From: Affinundibacterium macrobrachii
Lineage (GTDB): Bacteria; Pseudomonadota; Gammaproteobacteria; Burkholderiales; Burkholderiaceae_D
Assembly: GCF_014652415.1 (NCBI RefSeq)
Contig: NZ_BMYT01000001.1
Span: 682,001-746,000 of the forward strand
Reading direction: 5' to 3'
Length of the DNA stretch: 64,000 nt
The notes under the pieces are model-generated. The model saw only the letters and a program-made list of their open reading frames with translations. It had not been told where the DNA came from and did not search any database. Positions 9,150 through 17,931 of this stretch are shown here, in pieces (position 1 is the stretch's first letter; the number at the start of each line of letters is the position of its first letter). The position numbers and the translations under genes were made by a program.

Positions 9150-9812
9150 ATGCAATCAACTAAAGCCTCAACTCCTGCCAAAATGCGTGCCGCTGATATC
9201 GCTTATGATGCGATAGAAAATATGATCGTGACCCTGCAACTCAAGCCAGGTGCGCCGATTGTAGAATCCGAATTAATTGAAATTACAGGACTTGGTAGAA
9301 CACCCTTACGCGAAGCGTTGATGCGTATGTCATCTAATGGTTTGATCGTGCAATTGCCAAGACGAGGCTTGATCGTAAAAGACATCGAAGCGGCCGAACA
9401 CGTGACCTTGATCGAGACACGTAGAGTCATCGAAAAACTCATCGCCAGCAGTGCCGCTAGACGCGCTAATCCGCAATTGCGCGAAAGTATTTTGTCCTGT
9501 GGAGAACAAATGGTGTTAGCCGCCAGCCATGGAAAGTTAGATGAATTTATGGCTGCCGATATGGCGCTAGATCAAGTCATTCATGAAGCCTGCCGTAATC
9601 CCTCAGCAGTTTCCGCAGTGATCCCACTGATCATCAAATGTCGCCGTTTTTGGTACGCATATCAGCACGAAGGCGATATGCATGAAGCTGCACGTTGTCA
9701 TATGTTACTGGCGCAAGGTATCGCTGATGGAAATGAAGCCGCCGCGGCACAAGGTGCTGATAACTTAATGGACTACTTAGAGTCGTACACACGCAAAGTG
9801 ATCAATGGATAA
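9150..9812 (+). CDS. GntR-family transcriptional regulator (FCD/FadR subfamily)
   Basis: 220 aa. Residues about 12-78 are the winged helix of GntR proteins (AYDAIENMIVTLQLKPGAPIVESELIEITGLGRTPLREALMRMSSNGLIVQLPRRGLIV). Residues about 85-210 are an all-helical FCD ligand-binding domain (ETRRVIEKLIASSAARR ... DMALDQVIHEACRNP ... CRRFWYAY ... AARCHMLLAQGIADGN). FCD regulators normally respond to carboxylic acids or related metabolites and bind as dimers. The gene is monocistronic, with a good promoter and a strong terminator. There is no Shine-Dalgarno before the ATG at 9150; KMRAADIAY, 11 codons in, is an alternative start with no better site. The target is unknown; the exported hydrolases and peptidase on either side are candidates by proximity only. 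Confidence 0.92.
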   Translation: MQSTKASTPAKMRAADIAYDAIENMIVTLQLKPGAPIVESELIEITGLGRTPLREALMRMSSNGLIVQLPRRGLIVKDIEAAEHVTLIETRRVIEKLIASSAARRANPQLRESILSCGEQMVLAASHGKLDEFMAADMALDQVIHEACRNPSAVSAVIPLIIKCRRFWYAYQHEGDMHEAARCHMLLAQGIADGNEAAAAQGADNLMDYLESYTRKVING

Positions 9813-9866
9813 GCTAGCTTCGAGAGCTTAGATAGTTCATTACCGACCAAAGCAAATACCCAAATA

Positions 9867-9902
9867 AAAAGCTGCACAAGTTCTCCAACTTGTGCAGCTT
9901 TT
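9867..9902. terminator. Bidirectional terminator between gntR-type and M28 peptidase genes
   Basis: Perfect 16-bp arms AAAAGCTGCACAAGTT (9867-9882) and AACTTGTGCAGCTTTT (9887-9902) flank loop CTCC. T-runs follow on both strands, fitting the convergent genes ending at 9812 and 9956. Confidence 0.92.
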
Positions 9903-9955
9903 TTGTCTAGCGGTAACATTAGAATCCACGCAAGCACTAACGACAAGGAGAAGCG

Positions 9956-11581
9956 CTAAGGGCGCAATTTTGCAAATGGATCTCCGACACGCCATTTTGG
10001 TTTAGTCTTAGCGTTCGCTAGTTCATAACCAAGTTCTAGTGTGAATTGCGCTTGTTGTTGCATACCGTCTAAATCCCAACTAGCGTCATAACGATCACGT
10101 GGCGTGTGATAATCATTTTTAAAGTGCTTCATTTTCTTTGCCGATTGTTCTGGCTCGTGTTGATAGTGAAAATGGCCATCACCAGAAAAAACTGCGGAAC
10201 CAACATTAAATGCAGGGATACCAACCCGCGCAAAACTAAAATGATCAGCACGATAAAAAGCACCACCCAAATCGAGTACAGGAGGCGCAATTGCCAATTG
10301 CATTTTCTTCGCTACCTTCAATGCGCTATCATAAAGTGTGCTGCGTTCACTGCCTGCAATTCCAATATCCTTGGTCTTGCCAACAAAGTTCATACTATCT
10401 AAATTTAAATCTGCGATGGTATCCTTCAAAGGCCATGCTGGTTCACGTACATAAGCCAGACTACCAAGTAGATACTGCTCTTCCGCTGCTGGCCACAAAA
10501 AAAGCTGTGTGCGTTTAGCTGGTCGTTTCACAGCTTCTTGCGCCATCGCCAGCAAAGCCGCGGTTCCGCTTGCATTATCAATTGCACCGTTCCAAATCTG
10601 TGCTGGTTTGCCGACCTCTTCAACGATCCCTAAGTGATCCCAGTGCGACGAGTAAATTACCGCCTCATGTTTTAATTTTGGATCGGTGCCAGGTACCATT
10701 CCCATCACATTAAATTGCTCAACTTGCCGCACTTTGCTCTGCATATTGATCTGAATTTGTGCCGGCAATAGCACAGGATTAAAATCACTACGTTCAGCAG
10801 CTGCTCTCAAACTTGCCAAATCAAAACCAGCAAGTTGGAAGAAGCTTTTCGCACTTTCTTCACGCCACCAACCCTCAACCGCATTTCCTGCACCCGCCAA
10901 ATTAAATCGCTCATGACTAAAACTAGTCTGCGGTACATTCCATTCATACGCGGCAGATTCCGTTGTATGTAGAATCAGTACACCGGCCGCACCTTGTCGT
11001 TTGGCTTCTTCAAACTTATACGTCCAACGACCGTAATAAGCCATGGCTTTTCCAGCGAAACGTTGAGGATGTTCAGCTGTTGGCTGCGGATCATTCGCCA
11101 ACATAATCAGAAACTTACCACGCAAGTCTTGTCCTTTATAATCATCCCACTGCTCTTCTGGTGCGCGCACACCATAGCCGACAAATACCACTGGTGCGTT
11201 GACTATTCCTTGCGTGCTTCCATTGGTTGCACTCACCAATACTTCAGCCCCAAGTTCAGGCGAAATCGTCTTTCCTGCAACGGACAATTGAATAAGGCTG
11301 GATGGCAAAGTTTGTGAGCCGATCAACTTGACTGCTTGTCGATACGGTGACGCTTGCTGAGGATACAGCGGCTGTAGTCCAATTAATTTTGCCTGCGATT
11401 CAAGATAAGCGACAGTTAAATCACCGCCACGCTGTCCAGTGCCTCGCCCCTCTAATAAATCATCGGCTAAAAAAGCCAAATGCGCACGCAATACGGGTTC
11501 TTTAACGATGGGCGCTTGCAGCACTTGTGCTTGCGCAGAAAATGCCACTGAAGCAAACGCCAACTTAATCAACAGACGCAT
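9956..11581 (-). CDS. Exported M28-family zinc aminopeptidase with PA domain
   Basis: 541 aa, with AAGGA upstream of the ATG at 11581 and a signal peptide (MRLLIKLAFASVAFSAQAQ). After the typical N-terminal phrase HLAFLADDLLEGRGTGQRGG comes a protease-associated insert (about 125-260). The M28 catalytic core follows: H313-W-D315, D335 (AIDNASG), E367-E368 (PAAEEQ), D395 (LNLDSMN) and H447 (RADHFSF). These match the two-zinc ligands, the general base and the catalytic Asp, so the enzyme should be active. It would remove N-terminal residues from peptides in the periplasm or outside the cell. It stands alone between terminators. Together with the exported amidohydrolases it suggests use of external peptides or peptide derivatives, which is inference. 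Confidence 0.93.
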   Translation of the reverse strand: MRLLIKLAFASVAFSAQAQVLQAPIVKEPVLRAHLAFLADDLLEGRGTGQRGGDLTVAYLESQAKLIGLQPLYPQQASPYRQAVKLIGSQTLPSSLIQLSVAGKTISPELGAEVLVSATNGSTQGIVNAPVVFVGYGVRAPEEQWDDYKGQDLRGKFLIMLANDPQPTAEHPQRFAGKAMAYYGRWTYKFEEAKRQGAAGVLILHTTESAAYEWNVPQTSFSHERFNLAGAGNAVEGWWREESAKSFFQLAGFDLASLRAAAERSDFNPVLLPAQIQINMQSKVRQVEQFNVMGMVPGTDPKLKHEAVIYSSHWDHLGIVEEVGKPAQIWNGAIDNASGTAALLAMAQEAVKRPAKRTQLFLWPAAEEQYLLGSLAYVREPAWPLKDTIADLNLDSMNFVGKTKDIGIAGSERSTLYDSALKVAKKMQLAIAPPVLDLGGAFYRADHFSFARVGIPAFNVGSAVFSGDGHFHYQHEPEQSAKKMKHFKNDYHTPRDRYDASWDLDGMQQQAQFTLELGYELANAKTKPKWRVGDPFAKLRP

Positions 11582-11676
11582 AAATTATCCTTATCATTTT
11601 TTTCGATGTGTTTACTTAATACACTTATTTGATGTACCAATTTCATACGCACAACCAAACTACCAATCAGGTACAT

Positions 11677-12222
11677 TTATTTGATGCTCTTAGTCGCCGA
11701 CTCCGGTAGTCGTTTGACATTCACAAATGCGCTCGATAAAAGCCAGCGCTTAAAACGAATCATCTTATAGTTGGTATGCCCGCCTTCTGTGCGCGTTTTA
11801 AGCAGTTCTAATAAGCCACCCTCGGTCACTCCATGCATATTTTGCTCAGGAATTTTCCCGTATTGAAGGCCTAATGCTACAACTTCATGCGGCTGTAATT
11901 TGGGTTCAAGAATACGCTCAACATCTGCTATCGGAATCCAAATAGTTTTAAGAACCAAATAGAACCGAATTTGTCGACCATCAAAACTAAAATACTTTCC
12001 ATGCCAAGGCAACAGCGCAGAGCTATAGGCTGACCGCTTGATAAATGAGAATACACTAATGATTTCTCGCGGAAATAAACGTCCCCAAATCATACTAACC
12101 AACAGCAAGCCAATCGGGCCGTAGCCTGCTTTCAGTTTCTCAAAACCTTGCCAAGCGAGGTAAGAAATACCCGCACTAAAAATGAGTTTAGCGATGAAAC
12201 GGGCTAGTCTATTTTCTTCCAT
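11677..12222 (-). CDS. Unrecognised membrane protein with two N-terminal TM segments
   Basis: 181 aa; I do not recognise the family. Two hydrophobic segments lie at about residues 10-28 (FIAKLIFSAGISYLAWQG) and 34-50 (YGPIGLLLVSMIWGRLF). A soluble region of about 125 aa follows (HGKYFSFDGRQIRFYLVLKTIWIPIADVERILEPKLQPHE) and the protein ends basic. The stretch FSFDGRQIRFYLVLKTIWIPIADVERIL resembles the layout of PH-like membrane-anchored domains, but I cannot confirm that. There is no clear Shine-Dalgarno before the ATG at 12222. It lies between rbgA and the M28 peptidase, all on the minus strand with about 90-bp gaps, so cotranscription with rbgA is possible. Confidence 0.7.
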   Translation of the reverse strand: MEENRLARFIAKLIFSAGISYLAWQGFEKLKAGYGPIGLLLVSMIWGRLFPREIISVFSFIKRSAYSSALLPWHGKYFSFDGRQIRFYLVLKTIWIPIADVERILEPKLQPHEVVALGLQYGKIPEQNMHGVTEGGLLELLKTRTEGGHTNYKMIRFKRWLLSSAFVNVKRLPESATKSIK

Positions 12223-12310
12223 AGAGAACGGTCAAAGATATGCACAACTAAGCAATTAATTTCGGAAGTGTCTGGTGTAATGCAATGATGGAGAAAATTA
12301 TCCGACGGGA

Positions 12311-13249
12311 TTATTCGTCTTCATCTTCCAGCGCATCTTCCATCATGCCGGTGTCCACGCTCTTGCCTTGACCTAGCAAAACAGGTGGCACGTAAGTCGC
12401 CAATAAGTGTTCACGACTTGCGGGTGTCTCTAAACTAACGCGACCGAGCGCACCGCTGCGATAATCGAGCAACAAAGTATGTGCTGCTTTTTCAAAATCC
12501 CAATCGCCGCCTTTCAAGCGATAAGCGCGTTTTTTAGCAACGGCCTCAATCACACTAACCGCGTCGATTCCCTCAGTTGAGAAACCATAGCGCGTCGCTA
12601 GAAATTGCGGATAGCGTTGCAACAAAAGTTCGGCTAAAAATGTAGCAACTTCTTCTTCGATCAAGGCATTCACACCAATCGCATGACTCGCAGCAAGCAT
12701 TAAACCATCAGTTGGATGCTGAATCTTCGGCCACAACATACCAGGCGTATCGGTCAAAATCATATTTTTACCAAGATACAAACGTTGCTGTACTTTTGTC
12801 ACTGCAGGTTCGTCGCCGACATTGGCAACGCGTTTTTTCAATAGCGCATTCATTAGGGTCGATTTTCCGACGTTCGGAATGCCCATAATCATCATACGCA
12901 AAGGCTTGGTCGGCACGCCGCGATGCGGAGCCATCTCCAATGCAAAACCCGGCACCTTGGCAACATCGGCAGGCTTTTTACAACTCATTGCCACCGCTTT
13001 AACGCCTTTTTGCGCGTTATAAAACGCTAACCATGCTTTGGTTGCATGAGGATCGGCAAGATCACTTTTATTGAGAATTTTCAAACAAGGACGCTGACGA
13101 AAGTTACGAAGTTGCTCCACCATAGGATTGCAGCTAGCTTGTGGAATACGGGCATCCAGTACTTCAATCACCAGATCGGTATTTTCCATCGTCTCGGCCG
13201 CTTTTTTGCGAGCCGCGTTCATATGACCGGGGAACCATTGTATAGACAT
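12311..13249 (-). CDS. rbgA: Ribosome biogenesis GTPase RbgA/YlqF
   Basis: 312 aa, close to the usual length. The GTPase is circularly permuted, as in the YlqF/YawG group: the G4 motif NKSD (60-63) precedes the P-loop GIPNVGKS (123-130) and G3 DTPG (167-170). The N-terminus MSIQWFPGHMNAARKKA is the family signature. The C-terminal part (about 215-300) is the helical RNA-interaction region. In other bacteria RbgA promotes late maturation of the 50S subunit. The start at 13249 follows a purine-rich stretch GAAGAAAAAG. The C-terminus is acidic (MMEDALEDEDE). Confidence 0.95.
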   Translation of the reverse strand: MSIQWFPGHMNAARKKAAETMENTDLVIEVLDARIPQASCNPMVEQLRNFRQRPCLKILNKSDLADPHATKAWLAFYNAQKGVKAVAMSCKKPADVAKVPGFALEMAPHRGVPTKPLRMMIMGIPNVGKSTLMNALLKKRVANVGDEPAVTKVQQRLYLGKNMILTDTPGMLWPKIQHPTDGLMLAASHAIGVNALIEEEVATFLAELLLQRYPQFLATRYGFSTEGIDAVSVIEAVAKKRAYRLKGGDWDFEKAAHTLLLDYRSGALGRVSLETPASREHLLATYVPPVLLGQGKSVDTGMMEDALEDEDE

Positions 13250-13456
13250 ACTTTTTCTTCTTTTGCGAAAATAACTTAAAGCGCTATTTTACGGACTTGC
13301 AGACATGCAGACGGCAATAGTTTGCGATTTTTATTCAATTTCACTGACTTTTTGGATGAATTACCAGAAATTCGGCTCAATTTATGTGGATTGCAGCAGA
13401 ATTCAAATTTACATGAAGTTAAAATGCCAAGTGTTTTTAACCATCTGCTGAGGCAA

Positions 13457-14737
13457 CTATTTTTGCAAGACCTCTATCTTTTGCTCGATAAACGCTTGTA
13501 ACTCCGCGCTAATTCCACCTTGCATCTTTGCTTGCTTAAAGGCCTCAATCGCTTCCTGATTCATACCATCTGCTTGCAAAGAGATACCGAGTCCCATCCA
13601 CCACACGCCATTCTGACTATGCTTCTTTAAAGCTTGGCGATATAGCTGAACTGCCTCTTTATGATGCCCAGTCTTTTGTTGAAGTGCTGCGAGAAAAGCG
13701 AGGTAATCTGGTCGATCTTGTGCCAGTCCCTGATTCTTCTGTAACACCTCAATCGCATCATTGAGTTTCGCGCGCTCGACTAATAATCGCGCCAAAATCA
13801 TTGAAAAATTTAATTGACTTGGTTCGACCAGCAAGCCTTGCTTCAATTCGCGTATTGCTTCGTCGTGGCGCTTTGCCTCTAACAACAGTGATATTTTGAG
13901 TTGCCGTGCAGCGCTATGCAAAGGATCTGATTTTAGCGCTGCATCCAATGCCTGTAACGCTTCGGTTTGACGACCTTGCTGTTGATAGACGGTCGCTTGT
14001 CTATATTCTCCCTCTGCGCGCTGTTGCGCCGACACCTCTTTAATCATCACTGTCTGGGAATTTGGACTACTATTTGCTGACGCTTGAGTTCCCGCTTGCG
14101 TGAGTGATTTGTTTGCTAAATTGGGTGTAGTAATTTTTGAAATTTTCTGCGACTCTGCACTCGATATCTCGTCAGTTTTCAACACTGGCGCTTTCGATAA
14201 TAAGGAATCGCTTGCGCGTTGCTGAGCATCTCGTGATCCATTATTCGGCATGTCACTGGCTTCAGCACGCTGATCTCGCTTTCCCATTTCTAATGCTGCA
14301 TTTTCTGATGTGGCATTTGATAAGATGAAAGCGGATGAACTCGTTGCCGGTGGAACATTTACTTGCGTACTCAACTTTAAACTCAAACCAAATGTACCTG
14401 GGTCAGCAGGTATTTCTGACGCAGCCTCTGCCGACTTTGCGATCGCATCAGCAGGCGCGATGGATGAAGCCGATGGGCCGGACGCTTGCGATACAGCCAC
14501 CACAGGTGTTGACACTGATGTTTTTTGACTTACCACATTGAATTTCGTAAATAGCGAATCACGAAACCAAACCAAGACGAACACCACAACGAAAGCAAAG
14601 AAAACAAAAAACCATGTCTTATTCGATGCAGAATTAGGCGCGTGATTACCTAATTGAGTATAACGAGCGGCAGGCTGTTGATCTTCTGTTTCACCACGTT
14701 TCTCCAGATCCTGCAGCATTTGATTGATCAAACTCAT
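13457..14737 (-). CDS. mshN: MSHA pilus biogenesis protein MshN (TPR protein)
   Basis: About 426 aa, starting at the ATG at 14737, which overlaps the mshM stop as ATGA and has GGAAG upstream. The N-terminus MSLINQMLQDLEKRG is the MshN signature. One transmembrane helix follows at about 47-65 (WFFVFFAFVVVFVLVWF), then a low-complexity Ser/Ala/Thr region (about 75-240). Tetratricopeptide repeats fill about 250-420 (AEGEYRQATVYQQQGRQTEALQALDAAL, DYLAFLAALQQKTGHHKEAVQLYRQAL). It is probably a bitopic inner-membrane protein with its TPR domain in the periplasm, helping pilus assembly near the secretin. It is the last gene of the msh locus; no clear terminator follows. Confidence 0.9.
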   Translation of the reverse strand: MSLINQMLQDLEKRGETEDQQPAARYTQLGNHAPNSASNKTWFFVFFAFVVVFVLVWFRDSLFTKFNVVSQKTSVSTPVVAVSQASGPSASSIAPADAIAKSAEAASEIPADPGTFGLSLKLSTQVNVPPATSSSAFILSNATSENAALEMGKRDQRAEASDMPNNGSRDAQQRASDSLLSKAPVLKTDEISSAESQKISKITTPNLANKSLTQAGTQASANSSPNSQTVMIKEVSAQQRAEGEYRQATVYQQQGRQTEALQALDAALKSDPLHSAARQLKISLLLEAKRHDEAIRELKQGLLVEPSQLNFSMILARLLVERAKLNDAIEVLQKNQGLAQDRPDYLAFLAALQQKTGHHKEAVQLYRQALKKHSQNGVWWMGLGISLQADGMNQEAIEAFKQAKMQGGISAELQAFIEQKIEVLQK

Positions 14738-15657
14738 ACGCCAAACTTCCAATTAAAGCCAAAGAGCAAAGAAGCTCCAACCACGAATGCAAGGCCGAAC
14801 AAGGCCAGCGTTGATGATATGCGCTTCCAGCCTGGTGCGGCCTCGGTATCTCGAATCGCAGCAATGACTTGTCGCGCTCCGACTCCAGCGCGTCCCTCAC
14901 CGTAGCTAAGCATCATCGCTTTATTCGCCAAAATATTCAGCATCCTTGGTACGCCAGCACTTGCTAACCAAAGTACGAAGATCGCAGATCGTGAAAACAA
15001 ACGAATTTGACTAAAGCCCGCCACACGAAGTCGATGCTGTATGTAGAAACTAGTTTCTTCCCAATTCAGCGAACGTAGTCGGTAGTGAAAACTAATACGC
15101 TGAGCAAGTTGACGGATGTCATTTCTAGCCAAACGCTTATCTAATTCAGGCTGACCGAATAAAACAATTTGCAACAGCTTACGTTTCTCGGTCTCTAGAT
15201 TACTCAACAATCTAATTGCTTCAAGCGTCTCTATCGGTAAGGCTTGTGCTTCATCGATGCAGACTAACACACGCTTTCCTTGCTTGGCCAAATTCAGCAA
15301 ATGTAAATTGATCGCTTTTAATACTTCGTGTTGCTCGCTATCTTTTTCTTGCGGAATTCCGAGATCGTCTGCTAACACGAGTAACAAGGTACGCGGTTCT
15401 AAAAAAGGATTGGGAATATAGGCGCTAACAAAATCATCGCCCAGCATTTTCAAAAACTGGCGGCACAATAAAGTCTTACCAGTACCAACTTCGCCAGTTA
15501 TCTTGATGAACCCTTCACCATTTTGCGCTGCCACCAGTAAGGTATTCAGTGCCTCCAAATGGCTACCAAATGAAAAGAAAAAACTGGTATCTGGTGTAAT
15601 CCCAAACGGGGTCTCATGCAATCCGAAATGCGACTTATAGGTACTCATTCTTACCAT
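14734..15657 (-). CDS. mshM: MSHA biogenesis ATPase MshM (ExeA-like AAA protein)
   Basis: About 308 aa. I place the start at ATG 15657, with TGGAA about 9 nt upstream; ATG 15648 (MSTYKSHFGLHETPFGITPD) is an equally possible start, and a TTG at 15687 is less likely. The N-terminus matches the ExeA/GspA AAA family. Walker A is GEVGTGKT and Walker B is VLVCIDEAQAL, followed by LLSNLETEKRKLLQIVLFGQPEL. A C-terminal hydrophobic helix (STLALFGLAFVVGASLLFGF) would anchor it to the inner membrane. ExeA relatives help insert or remodel the secretin through peptidoglycan, which fits its place between mshL and mshN. Confidence 0.9.
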   Translation of the reverse strand: MVRMSTYKSHFGLHETPFGITPDTSFFFSFGSHLEALNTLLVAAQNGEGFIKITGEVGTGKTLLCRQFLKMLGDDFVSAYIPNPFLEPRTLLLVLADDLGIPQEKDSEQHEVLKAINLHLLNLAKQGKRVLVCIDEAQALPIETLEAIRLLSNLETEKRKLLQIVLFGQPELDKRLARNDIRQLAQRISFHYRLRSLNWEETSFYIQHRLRVAGFSQIRLFSRSAIFVLWLASAGVPRMLNILANKAMMLSYGEGRAGVGARQVIAAIRDTEAAPGWKRISSTLALFGLAFVVGASLLFGFNWKFGV

Positions 15658-15724
15658 GAAAATCGTTCCACAAGAACCGGCGCACAAGCGAACTCTTTAC
15701 GTCGCCACAAATCAACTAAGGGAT

Positions 15725-17461
15725 TCACTTTACCTTCTTTTCCAAGCGTGAACGCGGTGTCATCTCTTCGATGCGCTTCTGACTTTCCAATAAGTCTTGC
15801 TCCCAAGCGCCGTCGTTTTCGACGATGGTTGGTCGAATCAAAATAACTAATTCTCGCTTTTGCGAGATCTGATTTGTATTTCTAAACAAGCCACCGAGCA
15901 ATGGCACTTCGCCAGCGCCAGGAATTTGTGAACGGTCATCTGAATTCGATTGGCGCATCAAACCACCGATCGCGACAATACGCCCATTTTGACCTCTGAC
16001 GATACTATCCGTTTCAGATACGACACTCGACGCCAACGGCAAAACTACCGATCCAGCCGTACCTGCATTGACCGTCTTTTCTATTGTCGTTACTTTGCTC
16101 ACAGATGGATGCACATGCAAAATGATATTGCCTTCGTCATCAATTTGTGGCGTAACATCTAGCGCAACTCCAGAGAAAAATGGTTGTACTTCAACGCTGA
16201 CGGTTGGTGCCGTATTCCCCCCCGTGCTGACCACGCCTGGCGTAGTCTTTAGACTCGTTACAAAGAACTCATCTTTACCCACTTTCAAAACCGCTTTTTG
16301 ATTATTCAAGGTGGCGATACGTGGGCTAGACAATACATGCACACTACCTTGCGACTCTAAAAACGACAACAGCGCAGAGAAATTAGATGTTTGAAATGCG
16401 AGGCCAAATAAAGAACCCGCAGCACGCGATGCTGCCCCTAAATTGAGACCAGTAATTGTGTCAATTCCAGTGCCATCGGTAGTCAATCTTGTCGTACTCA
16501 AGGTCGTACCTGGCGTTAAGAAACCAATCGATGCGGCACTATTTGGCGAAGATTTGAGCGACGCGAACGAAGCCCAATTGATCCCCGTTTGATACTGATC
16601 GTTTAACTCAACTTCTAAGATTTTCGCTTCAAGAATGACCTGTCTGTCGACGGACAATTGTGTCGCCTTCAAATACGCAGCGATATTGCGAATCTCGTCC
16701 GACATCGCTCTCACCACCACCACACCAGATTGCGGGTTAATCACCACTTGTCTGCCGTCTTGTCCGCTGCCGGCAAGAATATCTAGAGACGCCTTTAATT
16801 CTGACCAAAAATCATTATTCGAAGTCGTGTTAATTTTGCTGGAGTTCACCGATTGACTGGCACCATTGCTTGGCGCATTAGTTGGCGTGTTTCCTTGCCC
16901 ATTAGAAGAGTTAGCACTTGGATTTCCAGTCAATATCGCATCCGCAACAGAGCCAGATGTAACGCGGATATCAGAACTACCTTTGCGCACGGAAGCTAGA
17001 TAATTAATTTGGAAAACACGAGTCTGCAAAGTCAAAGGTTTGACGTAAATACGACTTCCCTCCACCTTGTACTCGTAACCGTATAACTCACGAATCGCAT
17101 CTAAGGCTTCAAACAAAGTTACATCTTTTAAATTCGCGGAAATATTCCCTGTCACATCAGGATGCACCAACATATTGTAAGGAGTACCAGCGACAATTCC
17201 CATGAAAAACTGTGCCGCAGGTGCGTTGCTAAAGCTGAGATTAAAACGCTCTTCCAACGGTTTGCGTACAGGCGGTAAATCGACATTTAATGGCGGCAAC
17301 AAAGAAGCTGCAACCGCTTCTGGTTCAGCTGCTTTCGCCTTGGAAGCTGTCGCCTTACTCATTTCGCTCTTGATCAAGTCGTAAGTTTCCTGACGTGACG
17401 GCGGCATCGCACACCCGGCGACCATACTAAACAGCAAAACTGATAGCCCAATTTTTTTCAT
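15725..17461 (-). CDS. mshL: MSHA pilus secretin MshL (outer-membrane lipoprotein)
   Basis: 578 aa, with AAGGG before the ATG at 17461. A lipobox (LFSMVAGC, Cys 17) marks it as a lipoprotein. The secretin N-domain is at about 65-150 (NLSFSNAPAAQFFMGIVAGTPYNMLVHPDVTGNISANLKDVTLFEALDAIRELYGYEYKVE). A Ser/Asn/Gly-rich insert lies near 175-215, followed by a second N-domain (VVINPQSGVVVVRAMSDEIRNIAAYL). The C-terminal secretin domain (about 270-560) carries LEAKILEVELND, VLSSPRIATLNNQKAVLKVG and RGQNGRIVAIGGLM. It forms the outer-membrane ring through which the pilus emerges. It is followed by mshM and preceded by mshK. Confidence 0.95.
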   Translation of the reverse strand: MKKIGLSVLLFSMVAGCAMPPSRQETYDLIKSEMSKATASKAKAAEPEAVAASLLPPLNVDLPPVRKPLEERFNLSFSNAPAAQFFMGIVAGTPYNMLVHPDVTGNISANLKDVTLFEALDAIRELYGYEYKVEGSRIYVKPLTLQTRVFQINYLASVRKGSSDIRVTSGSVADAILTGNPSANSSNGQGNTPTNAPSNGASQSVNSSKINTTSNNDFWSELKASLDILAGSGQDGRQVVINPQSGVVVVRAMSDEIRNIAAYLKATQLSVDRQVILEAKILEVELNDQYQTGINWASFASLKSSPNSAASIGFLTPGTTLSTTRLTTDGTGIDTITGLNLGAASRAAGSLFGLAFQTSNFSALLSFLESQGSVHVLSSPRIATLNNQKAVLKVGKDEFFVTSLKTTPGVVSTGGNTAPTVSVEVQPFFSGVALDVTPQIDDEGNIILHVHPSVSKVTTIEKTVNAGTAGSVVLPLASSVVSETDSIVRGQNGRIVAIGGLMRQSNSDDRSQIPGAGEVPLLGGLFRNTNQISQKRELVILIRPTIVENDGAWEQDLLESQKRIEEMTPRSRLEKKVK

Positions 17462-17556
17462 TTTTAAACCCTTGGTCCAACTAATCTCATATTGTCGCTA
17501 ACTTGATTCAATCGATATCTACACGTATGTTTCACCCACGTTTTCTAAGACATCGT

Positions 17557-17931
17557 TTATTTCAACTTAGTGCTTTCCAGACTTGGTTTTTTTCGAAGAT
17601 CTGGATGCAAACTTAGCGTCTGCAATTGCTTTCCTCGTCTCAACACCACTTCTGACTCCGTCATCTTAATTAAAGTTTGGTCACCAAACTTACCATTCAG
17701 TTTAATCGCTTGCCCATCGATGATTGCAATCTTACGATTGGCCGATAGCAAGATCGATTGCAATACCGGTCCACTTTCTTGCTCGCCAATGCCTGCTGGG
17801 TTCAAAATACTCGCAGGCGGTTTGGTCGGATCTGGCAAATTTTGTGATACCGACGAGCTAGTGGCTGCAAAAGAATGTCCAACGCATAGCAAGGCACTAA
17901 CTAGTAATAATGGATTTACAAATTGAGCCAT
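17557..17931 (-). CDS. mshK: MSHA biogenesis protein MshK
   Basis: 124 aa, with GGAGAG just before the ATG at 17931. It has a signal peptide (LLLVSALLCVGHSFA) and then the short DPTKPP motif seen in MshK/PilP-like proteins. A small beta domain follows (VLQSILLSANRKIAIIDGQAIKLNGKFGDQTLIKMTESEVVLRRGKQLQTLSL). This resembles the GspC/PilP homology-region fold that bridges the inner-membrane alignment complex and the secretin. The gene overlaps mshJ by 16 bp and lies directly before mshL, matching the usual msh order J-K-L. Confidence 0.85.
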   Translation of the reverse strand: MAQFVNPLLLVSALLCVGHSFAATSSSVSQNLPDPTKPPASILNPAGIGEQESGPVLQSILLSANRKIAIIDGQAIKLNGKFGDQTLIKMTESEVVLRRGKQLQTLSLHPDLRKKPSLESTKLK

